Source: Cyprinodon diabolis (lineage: Eukaryota > Chordata > Actinopteri > Cyprinodontiformes > Cyprinodontidae). From it: DNA of 64,000 nucleotides. This document shows, in pieces, positions 1 to 9,300 of the stretch. How positions within the stretch are numbered: position 1 is the stretch's first letter; every line of letters begins with the position of its first letter. Made by a program: the position numbers and the translations under genes. The notes under the pieces are model-generated. The model saw only the letters and a list, made by a program, of their open reading frames with translations. It made no database searches and was not told the DNA's origin. The stretch is from the NCBI GenBank assembly GCA_030533445.1, contig CM060064.1:40455787-40519786 (forward strand), in the 5' to 3' direction.

Positions 1-123
1 AGTGAGATGTATTTGGAAAACCTCCAAAAAGAGGCATCTACAGTGTACCCTGATCAAATACCAATACAGCATGAGAACCAGCTGCCAGTGAAGAACCTTC
101 CCATGCTCATTTCTGGTGTCTGA
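1..123 (+). other. Unrecognised open frame cut by window edge
   Basis: Frame 1 is open from the first base for 40 codons and stops at TGA 121-123. The peptide is polar and ends in NLPMLISGV. No splice site or family could be recognised. It could be the tail of a transposon ORF or a chance open frame inside intron 5 of the minus-strand gene. Confidence 0.2.
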
Positions 124-267
124 ATTATGCTTCAGAGACATGAAATCCTTATTTATCTTGGAAATTTAATAGAACAATATTTTCCAGTTTGTTTAGTGGG
201 ATCTTTCAGGTTTTTGGACATGAAGTTGCATGAAACGTTCACCATCTGTAGCTATGATGTAACAGTG

Positions 268-654
268 TCCTTACCCCAGGCTCACACCGACTCCGGTCTT
301 ACCGTTGCGGTGCGGTGCCGCAGTGATTCCAAGTCATTAAAAAGACGTAAACCTCTCTCACCGGCTGCTGAGCTGTCCGGCTGCGGTTACCGAGACACTC
401 CGGCGCTGCAGAAAATTCCGCAAGAAAGCTATCCTTGCGGCGTGCCGGAGCCCTCCGCAACAAGCTCTCGCAAATATCCTTATTTGGGCCGTGTTATCGC
501 GTGAAGTTAGGTGAACTCAAGTGAACTTCTGTTCTCGCGAGTTAAATCTCCGCAGAGCCGCACCGCACCGCAGTCAAAAGGGCGGTGTGGGGTGTGCGTG
601 AGTTGCGGTCTCCGTCGGCTCGGTAACCGCACCGGAGCCAGTGTGAGCAAGGGG
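268..654. mobile_element. Palindromic MITE inserted in the left arm of the outer element
   Basis: The left arm of the outer element is interrupted here relative to its right arm. The insert has GC-rich imperfect inverted ends: about 268-320 pairs with about 560-654, sharing CTCACAC, CTCCGG and GCGGTGCGGTGC blocks. Flanks TAACAGTG (260-267) and TTACAGTC (655-662) agree at 6 of 8 positions, as expected of an aged 8-bp hAT-type duplication. The overlapping 125-codon plus frame has no recognisable homology and is not called as a gene. Confidence 0.5.
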
Positions 655-2071
655 TTACAGTCACTGAGGCTCCTGCTATGAGAAACATCCGGTAACATAC
701 AGAAGAAAAGGTATTTCTGGTTTGGTGCAAGGGCACGAATAATCAAAGGTTTTTAAGCTAGAAAACAATACAAGAGTTTTGTTAGACTACTTCAACAATT
801 TTAATTAATCCCGGGGGCTATTTCAGACCTTAATTTCAACTGGGACTTGCTATCACTCTGTCGCTCAGATGCAAAAGAAATTTCCTGCGAACAGAAATAA
901 AGCAAACATCTCATCAACGGCCGACGAGGGGATCTATGACGGACAACAGAGGGGAGGTGAGACAGCGTTCCGGAACTCAGACAGGAGCAGCAGGAAATGC
1001 CGTCTCACCTTCTCTATGTTGTCCTTACTGGCTCCTATACGCTGGCCGTGCCAATTTCCATCGCTGGCCAAGTAGATTTTAAGCAAAAGCAGATGAGAGG
1101 CGGCGGTTTGCTGGTGCTAACTCAGGAGGAGAACTGCGGAAGACTGGAGAAGTCAGCTGGGCAGACAGTGTGCTTGGGTGGGGATGAGGGGCTGAGCAGA
1201 CTGATTTCTCTGCTTGAGGTAGGACCAAAAAACAGTCCCGCTAGGTCTAAAATAAAAGATCTTTTTTAAAGCGAACCAAAAAGCTGAGTTATACAGTATA
1301 TAGGGCTAGCACTAGGGCTGCAAATAACGATTATTTTAAAAATCGATGAATCGGCCGATTATTTTTTCTATTAATCGGACAAAAAATATTTTTTATATTA
1401 ACCTCTTTATTCCAAAATAAACATTTTAGACAGAACAAACAAGCACCCAAGTACAGGTTGCTCATTAACTGCACTGGTGCAATATGAAATATAAATGTTT
1501 GTGTTAAAACTACGCAAACTTACATGAGAAATGTAGCTGTACATCCACAACATATAGGCTACTTTGTTTCATAAAGTGCAAAAAAAGACTTTTTTTTTTT
1601 TTAAAAGCCCCTAAGGGGTTCAAACAACAGGCCCCCCCATTTCAACAAATGAGGTTTTTTTTAGACTAATAGAGTTCTGCCTTTTAAGACAGGAAAGTAT
1701 AACAGTTAAAGTTGCTTCTTGAGAAAATACTTAACCATAGAGATAAAAATAGCCCTGTGATTCAAATTATAAATTGTATTTGGAATAAAAATGAGAGAAC
1801 TAGGGGTGCTAAAAAACACATCCTCCAAAGACAGATATTTACATGGAAATGTGGTATATATTAATTACATATTACTGATCTTGCTGGATTTTATTCTGCT
1901 TTACTTCCATAAATTGCAGGATCTTCTTTACTTTATCTTTGCCAGAAGATTTAAACTTTAAAAGCCTTGCCCTCATAATTTGCAAGTTAATTTATTTATA
2001 AAGTAAATATAAATGCTGCTTAAGCTAATTCAAATGAAATTAAAAGTAAAATAAGTAGCCAACCTTATCAC

Positions 2072-3249
2072 TAGGGCTGGGTATTGTTCAAAAATTTTCG
2101 GTTCCGGTACCAATACCGATACCTTCACTTCGATACCGGTTCCTGAACAATACTTTTTTCAATACCAGTTTTATAATATCAATTCGAAGAAAAAGAAAAT
2201 TACACAACATAAAAAAGCACAAATCTTGAGTTTTATTTTAAGCTCTGATTTTTCCATTTACATTTTTCCTCTTACATAAAAAAATAAATTTCAGTGTCTA
2301 ATATTCACTGTTACATTGTGAGGACCTTTTTACTTAGCAGCTTTCCTTTAGAAAAATGACCATGTCTGACAAACAAGCCCGTTGATTGGGAATCCTATTG
2401 ACAGCGCACCGCTGGTATGGGGGAAATATTTATTGGAAGGCAGGATGAACTGCCTGCACTGATTAAGTTTTCAGGTGGATTTTCCCACTTAAAAACATAA
2501 TAAAACTACTTTATTCCCACTGATCACAACAAATATAGCTGCAAGGAGAATAAAGGATAGAGTAGCTCCGCCCAACGCGCGTCAGACCCACTTTTGCACC
2601 GTGCAGCCAGAGCAGCAAAGCTGCTTCAGCCGTGCGTCATAAGCTGGTACAAGCAGCAAAAAGGAAGCAGCAGACGTGATTTTGCTGCTCCTGCTGCGTC
2701 CAGTTTGAAAGCAGCATGATTCACTCCGCTCTTGCTTTGCTCTGCCCACGGGCTGCTGAGAGGAGGATGGTCGCGCCGGCTGCGGTCCGCTCTTCTTGCA
2801 GTCAAACACCGAGCAACTTTCTGCTCTTAAATTGTTTCTGTGCATGATGTATTGCATTGCGCACTATTGGCATCAGTCTTAATAAAGTGAAGCCGCACTT
2901 TTGACCTGGGGGGCATTTTAAAGGGGTTCCGCGACGCTCACAACCAGTTCACAACTGATACACATGAACCCTGGCTGTAGGCGTGACCACCTGTGTATTT
3001 TTCCTGGATGACGCAATCACGTTAAGTGTTACAGCCAATCACCGAAACTTGGTACCGAAAGACGAGGCATGTTTCGATTAACCTGACAACAGCCAGATGC
3101 ATGTCTCGCTCCGCCTAGCTCCTATGTGAGTGGAGCTAGGCGGAGCGAGACATGCATCTGGCTGTTGTCAGGTTATGTTTCGATACCCTGTAGAACCGAA
3201 GCATTTCGGTCGGTACCATAAAAGAACCGAAGTTCGGTACCCAGCCCTA
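2072..3249. mobile_element. Non-autonomous hAT transposon nested inside the first
   Basis: It begins TAGGGCTGGGTA and ends TACCCAGCCCTA. A perfect 8-bp duplication, CTTATCAC, flanks it at 2064-2071 and 3250-3257. Subterminal regions are rich in CGGTACC/GGTACCG repeats. No transposase is present. Its middle (about 2380-2550) matches, in reverse orientation, about 5590-5775 inside the neighbouring pogo-like element. Confidence 0.9.
3079..3175. repeat. 97-bp perfect hairpin insertion with 9-bp flanking duplication
   Basis: Two 44-base arms (3079-3122 and 3132-3175) are exact reverse complements around a 9-base loop, TATGTGAGT. The arms begin TAACCTGACAAC. The hairpin is flanked by the same 9 bases, TGTTTCGAT, at 3070-3078 and 3176-3184, so it behaves as an insertion. 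A 9-bp duplication fits MULE or foldback-type transposition; a replication template switch is the alternative. Confidence 0.8.
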
Positions 3250-4449
3250 CTTATCACTGTCTGTAACCTACTAACAAGGTAAGGAAAGCATCAGATGAGC
3301 TACCTGAGAAACTAACGTTACGTTTCCCCACTTTAAAACGAAACAAACATGGTGGTTCCGTGCCATGTTCATTTGTTTTTACAAAAGTTGCATGTTACGA
3401 CTTTTTTCACTGTACAAAGCGCAGGCTATTTTAATTATTGTGATGCGCGCTTCATTTGCAGTCTGGACGCTGAGGGTAAACATCCTGCTGCTCTGACTGC
3501 AGCGCAGAGAGGGACTCCTGCGGGAGAACGGGGTTGGGATGGGGGATGCGCCCCACGGCAGAGTAGGAACGATACATGCTTTCACGTAAGAGTCTCCAAA
3601 AGCCGCCAGTGACACCGTAAAAAGTCGCCAGAATTGTCGTAGTCGCTTTTTTGAAAAATAGTCGCTGGAGGGGTCTGAAAAGTCGCTGAGTTGGCAACAC
3701 TGCACCTGCAGTGCTGGCTCGCTCTGCCGTATTTTTTCTTCTTCCCCCGCTTCAGTCAAGTGGATGTGATAACGGCGGCGACGGATGACGCATTAATCGC
3801 GCGACACAACTAATCGATGATGAAATTCGTTGCCAACGCTTTTAAAAGTCGATTTTTATCGATTCGTTGTTGCAGCCCTAGCTAGCACGTACTTTTCATT
3901 TCAAAAAGTGGTGTAATAGTTCACTTTTTTAATCAGCTTTTAACGTGTTGATGAGCTGTTTAGTTTATTGCTGTTCACAAGGAATGTGTTCGAAATCTAA
4001 GCGGCGGAGTGATAGACGGCAAAAAATAGTTCTAATTGATAAAAAGGTCTGACATAGCTCTGGGATGTTACAAAATTGTTGAAATACTTTAACAAAACAC
4101 ATGGATAGTTTTCTAGCTTAAAAACCTTTGATTATTGGTGGCCCCATACTGTAACAGAACTACCTTCCTGGTACGTCACCGGCTGTTTCTCATAGCAGGA
4201 TGCGCGGTGATCTCAGTAACACTGTTACATCTTAGCTTCACAATACATAATGTCTAAAAATCTGAACTTTCCCTTTAACTTTGAACCAAGGCCAATAAAT
4301 TCATGCAGCAGATGCTCTGTGTGTCAGAGTGAGGTAACTACCGTATTCTCACGACTATAAGGCGCACATAAACGTCTTTTTTTTCCCTCAAAATGTGCGG
4401 TGCGCCCTTTGGTGCGGTGCGCCCTATGTGTGTTGTAACTGCGACTTTT

Positions 4450-4660
4450 GAGACCACCTCATTGAGGAGATGATGAAAGAGTGGCTGAATGTAAGGAGAC
4501 CAGGTGGTTTTTTTCCACTCATCACCATCGCTGTTAATCTGTGACTCCGTGCGTGCCCATCTCACAGCTGATGAGAAAAACATGGTGAAACATATGAATG
4601 CTGTGCTCGCTGTTATTCAACCGCTCGACATCGGTGTGAACCGGACGCAGCAGGTGCAGC
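4450..4660 (+). pseudogene. DDE_1 (pogo-type) transposase fragment, copy 1
   Basis: The frame around 4504-4660 reads LLICDSVRAHLTADEKNM, then NAVLAVI, then QPLDIGVNR. In the pogo/Tigger DDE_1 family the Asp of the CDS block and the Asp of QPLD are catalytic positions; both are present. The segment normally between AVI and QPLD (beginning PGGLTKEL in copy 2) is deleted. The frame then runs into unrelated GC-rich sequence with GCAGCAG runs. It cannot encode a working enzyme. Confidence 0.7.
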
Positions 4661-4908
4661 AGAAGCAGCGAGTTTACACGCAAAGTCAATGGTTGACGCG
4701 CGTATAGGCGCAGCAAAAGGTCCCGCAGCGCGTTTTGAGCAGCAGGCGCAGCGCCTCTGGAGCGTTTCTGACGCGCCGCCAACGCGCTGCTGCTGCTCGA
4801 GATGGAAAAATTTTTGCTGCTGGACGCGCCGCATCAACCAATCAGAGAAGCTGATCTGGGAGCTGACAGCGAGACAGACACATCGCTCTGATGACATATG
4901 ATATTAAG

Positions 4909-5431
4909 GCAAATGAAAAGGGCTGGATGGATGAGGAGATGATGAAAGCGTGGCTGAGGGAGGTGTATGTAAGGACACCATGTGTTTTTCTCCACGCATT
5001 ACCATCGCTGTTGATCTGTGACTCCATGCGTGCCCATCTCACAGCCGATGTGAAAAAAAAGGTGAATCAAATGAACGCTGTGCTCGCTGTTATCCCGGGA
5101 GGTCTGACAAAGGAACTTCAACGGACCGTTCAAAGTAAGGCTGCGAGCGGCGTGGGAGCGATGGATGACCGACGGAGACCACAGTTTCACGAATAGTGGA
5201 AGGCAGCGCCGGGCAAGTTACGCCACCGTTTGCGGATGGATTGTAGATGCTTGGACTAACGTGTCTGCTGGCTCTGTTGTTCGAGCTTTCGCAAAAGCCG
5301 GCATCATTTCCGAGGAGCCGCCCGGCACGGAAAGTGGCTCTGACAGCGAAGAAGGGGAAATTGGCATGTCTGATTTAGCGCAGCTGTTTAACTCAGAAAC
5401 AGAGGATGATGACTTTGATGGGTTTGATTAA
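4909..5431 (+). pseudogene. DDE_1 (pogo-type) transposase fragment, copy 2, to natural C-terminus
   Basis: This fragment repeats copy 1 (LLICDSMRAHLTADVKKKV, NAVLAVI) and continues PGGLTKELQ, but the following block with the third catalytic Asp is absent. A frameshift near 5160 moves the rest into another frame, which reads TDGDHSFTNSGRQRRASYA then a typical pogo C-terminus (WIVDAW, VVRAFAKAGI) and an acidic tail ending DDDFDGFD. TAA is at 5429-5431. The paired AATAAA-like sites just after (5438-5458) suit a transcript end. It is dead through the loss of the Asp and the frameshift. Confidence 0.75.
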
Positions 5432-6269
5432 TACTTTGTAATAAATACATGAATAAAGCACAATCATACTCAGTTTTGCTCCTGCTCTATTTTTCTACCT
5501 GAAAACTTAATTCAACAGCAGCCTCTGGGCCGGGTCGCCTCCGGGTTCACAGCGGCGGCTGGCAGGTGTTTTTCATCTAAATAATTTAAATCTTGCAGCT
5601 ATATTTGCTGTGATCAGTGGGAATGAAGTAGTTTTAATATGTTTTTAAGTGAGAAAGTCCACCTGAAAACTTAATAATTGCAGTCAGTTCATCCAGATTA
5701 TCATCCTGCCTATACTATTTCTGTCGGAGGCGCTCAGACCCCCACATACCAGCGGTGCGCCGACAGTAGGAATCCCTTCAACAGCAGCCTCTAGGCCGGG
5801 CAGCCTCCGGGTTCACCGCGGCGGCTGGCAGGTGTTTTTCATCTAAATAATTTAAACTGCAGGCACCAGGATACCGGTAATAAAAGCAAACATATTCCAT
5901 CGGCAGGTTTCAGGATTTTAAGTTAATTTAGGAGTAATCTTCAGTGCTCTGTCATCTGCCATGTGTCTGTCTTACGGCCAGCTCCCAGTTTTGATTAATA
6001 CTTTGTAATAAATACATGAAAAAGCACAATCATGCTCCCGCTCTATTTTTAAATACACAGTAGAGCTATTTAAACGTAGTAGAGGACATGTACCTGTATA
6101 TAAAACCCGCGCCCTATAGTCCGGTGCGCCTTATGTGTGTGTTAAATACAGAAATGGCACACATAACTGAGACTGCGCCTTTTAGTACGGTGCGCCTTAT
6201 GGTCGTGAAAATACGGTAACTCAGATTAGCCTTTGTAGTTCAGAATGAGGCTCCATGGCAACTGAATAC

Positions 6270-6390
6270 CTTCACAGCTATCCACAGGAGTGAGTCCCTC
6301 TCCTCTGTTAATGGACCAGCACATCTTTGTAGGGATCCCAAAGTAGCCCATAACACCTGTGTACATGCGGTACCAGCTGGCCAGGACCAC
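6270..6390 (-). CDS. dpy19l1: dpy19l1 exon 5
   Basis: 121 nt, reading [20 protein letters not shown] then [20 protein letters not shown] plus the first base of a Gly codon. The acceptor has a strong pyrimidine tract (CTCTCTCTTCTCCTTAG) and the donor is GAAG|GTATTC. The next exon is not found in 1-6269, so intron 5 exceeds 6.2 kb. Confidence 0.9.
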
Positions 6391-9300
6391 CTAAGGAGAA
6401 GAGAGAGGTAGTAAAAAAGCAGTTAAAAAAAAAAAAGTAGTTCCTCATTATCTCAGAGGAATTAAACAAAACAAGACATCCAATGATGTTTCGTCTTATG
6501 GCCCGATGCTTTTAACTGAGTTCCATGGGTTCTGATTCTGACCATAAGGGAAATCTTAACTGTCTGGAAACTTTTTAATTAGCAACCGATAACCTCCAGC
6601 TTCATGAAGTATAAATTAATCTGAAATAAAAACAGAAAAAACAACAAAATGTGACATGTTTTGATGAATAAAGTCAAACAAAGAAGAAAAATCAGAGCAA
6701 AAATTTAAGGTTTATCACAAATGAACCATGTTTACCCAGTCACCACATAAACAGTGGGCAAATAAAGCTGTGCAACTCTGTAGTCAACTCTTAGAAAACT
6801 GCAGCGAAGAGGGGCATCTTGAGGTCATTAGGTCTCCATAGCAACCACTAGAATCTTCGTTCCCACTGGGAGGCATGTCTTCCCTGTCTTAAAATCAAAA
6901 GGGTTTGCTGGGACTTTAACTGAACACCGCTCATAGGAGACTAGGATTAAACAAACCAGGCGGGAACGCAGTGAAACTAAAGAACAAAGCCATTTGTTCA
7001 CCGTTTAATAAGGTGGAGTATGCATGATAGGGAAGAGCTGATTCTTTTTCAAAAGGCCTGGGAACCTTGTTAGAGCTTGTGGCATCATGTGATACCAGCT
7101 TCATTTAAATGACACTCTGATGCGCTGGTGAAGCTTCTCAGTCATCCAGGTCATAGTCATTCTGAAAAAAGATAATTAAAAACAATCTACTGGATCTACT
7201 TTCCATCCAGGAAGCTTTCTCAATACAAAATGAAAGCTTCCTGGATGGGAAGCGAAACATCTTCAAACTTGGAAACAAAGTCCAGTAGATTGTATTTAAT
7301 TTTCTATTTTTGGAAGGAGACATTATGATGGTTTCTGCAAGGAAACTGATGATGGGTCATTACTGGGTCATTCAGCAGGACAACGGTCCAAAATATATTG
7401 TCAAATCTACACAGCAAACGGGCATGAGAACTGATAAGACTTTAATGCCTATATATCATGCAGCCTTTCTTTTACTAGGACCTTCACAGTCTTCAGACCT
7501 GTGTCCTATAAAAAAACCAAAAAAAAAAAAAACCTGTAGGTTGTAATGAAAAAAGAGAACAGAATAGAGGAAGCATTACTCTGAGGATTGAGAAAGTCTT
7601 TGAACATTAAGAGGCATAGAAGTAACAACAGAGGGTGGCTGAAAGTACTGCAGGGGTGCTTTGGTAATCTTATTAAAAACATTTTTTTCTCGTGGGATTT
7701 TCTTTTTTCTTTTTTACACAATGAAAAAGAAATATGACACTAAAACTAGTAAAAGAACATGCTTAAAACAATAGAGTTACCTCAGGATAGAGATTGAACC
7801 TCTTCAGAGTGTTGATAACCAGAGGATACTCAGTTAGTCGATCGTTCATGATCATGTGGAGTCCATCCATGAATGAAGGAGCCTCGATAATGGTCTTGTA
7901 GTAGGAATAGTACAGGCCCTGAAATCAACATAAGAGGTGAAGATAAATAAAAGACCTGGAGAACAAACAAACTGATTCTGGATGTGGACTTAAGTTTTGC
8001 ACATAATTTCATTTCATCAGAGCAGATGTGTTGAACAGGCTCAGCTTTAAACTGAGCCTATTTGGTCAAACACAGCAGAGTGAGACTAAATGTTAAATCT
8101 GACACATTAGCAGCTTTTAGGCAGCAACTCCACCATAAAGCAACTTGTTGCTTTCACCGGGAATTGGAAGTGAGCTAGATGAAAATTACTAAATAAATCC
8201 CATAATATAAGAAGTTAACCATGTACAAAAAATCAAATAAATTCTGTATGCAGTCACAGCATTTTGACACTTAATGGTGGGGAGCTCTGACTGGTGAACA
8301 AAGACATGAACTCTGACCTTTGCTCAAACAAGATTGATCTGTATTTGTAGGTCAAATAAAAACAGTATTAGGAAATGAGAGACTCTTTTGCCTTGTCATC
8401 AAAACCAGCCTCTGACCTTTGTAGTTTAATTGCTCAACATCCGTTTTCTTTCCTTTCCTTAAAACACATCAAAAGCCTTTAGTCTGGCAGAGAACCACTG
8501 CTATATGAATCTTAACAATTGCATTCAACCATACTTTGATCATTACAGGCTAAAATTAACACATTTTAAATTACAGAATCAATTTATTACCGTTTCCTGA
8601 TCAGCTGTGGATCTATAATGACATTAAATTTCTCAAGATTTTTTTTTTCCTTTGGGTCTTTAGGACTCTTATTTAACAAAAACAAAATCAAACTTGTTAC
8701 TCATTGTCTCAGAAACATCCTAACCTCAAAGGAAAAAAACGTAATGCAGGATTTCTGCAACTAATTCTACGGCTAAAGACTGCATGCAGCAAAACCATCC
8801 TCTATTAAGCAGTCAAAGTGGAAACATCTCTGTCCAGACCGTTAATGGTCATTATAAAAAAAGATACTCACATTTTCTTCCCTAACGAAAGCCACACCGT
8901 CAAGTTAATTTTAAGTGTGATTAGCTGCGAGTATGAATAGATCAGACATACTCACCAGAGCATACACAACAAATACAAATCTCATAAAAACACTTCTTAA
9001 CCTCTTAACAAGAGATGGAAAGAACAACAATTTCGACAACTTACTATCAATACATTTCAAGAGAAATAAACCAACTACATATGAAAACAAAAAGCATGCA
9101 AAAGGCATTTGTATGGGTTTAAAACTTGAGAATTTCGAGTTGCAGTTCTAACAACACCTTGCAGGCTGTATATAAAGCATGAGAAAGGAGGAAAGTTGCG
9201 ACTTCTTTATTGTAATTCATGTGCAGATGTTTCCTGCTAAAGAAAAAACTAATACTGAAGAAAGACTGATTTAAAAATAACCTACTATACCTACTGACTA

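Larger units (their letters stand above)
1313..3880. mobile_element. Non-autonomous hAT transposon (outer of two)
   Basis: Termini are TAGGGCTGCAA at the left and its complement TTGCAGCCCTA at the right. Both ends are flanked by the same 8 bases, GCTAGCAC (1305-1312 and 3881-3888). An 8-bp duplication with a TAGGGCTG-type end is diagnostic of hAT. The ends carry degenerate ATCGAT-rich subterminal repeats. No transposase frame remains. About 1.2 kb of the length is a second hAT element inserted at 2072-3249. Confidence 0.9.
250..4237. mobile_element. Outer inverted-repeat DNA transposon hosting nested insertions
   Basis: The ends are imperfect inverted repeats. Bases 251-267 read as the reverse complement of about 4220-4236 (shared core GATGTAACAGTG). 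After an insertion on the left, 663-920 pairs with about 3950-4205; both contain CTGCTATGAGAAAC and AATCAAAGGTTTTTAAGCTAGAAAAC in opposite orientation. No transposase frame was found. The middle is filled by a younger hAT insertion (1313-3880), so the original element was roughly 1.4 kb. I could not fix a target duplication, so the superfamily is open. Confidence 0.6.
4341..6216 (+). mobile_element. pogo-like DNA transposon with defective DDE gene
   Basis: The ends are inverted repeats: CCGTATTCTCACGACTATAA at 4341 and, reading inwards from 6216, CCGTATTTTCACGACCATAA. Both continue into repeated GGCGCAC blocks. A TA dinucleotide flanks each end (4339-4340 and 6217-6218), as for Tc1/mariner/pogo. 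Inside are two partial copies of a DDE_1 (pogo/Tigger) catalytic domain and several other direct repeats (5510-5590 with 5776-5860; 5425-5467 with 5993-6030). The 5' half of a normal pogo transposase, including the CENP-B type DNA-binding domain, is missing. Confidence 0.8.

Noticed and set aside
127..504. 125-codon plus frame with GC-rich codons
   Set aside because: Runs across the boundary of a palindromic MITE at 268 and has no recognisable domain.
1..6269. Next dpy19l1 exon (after SCEG) inside intron 5
   Set aside because: Searched on the minus strand; nearly all of the region is assigned to transposons and no DPY19-like reading was found.
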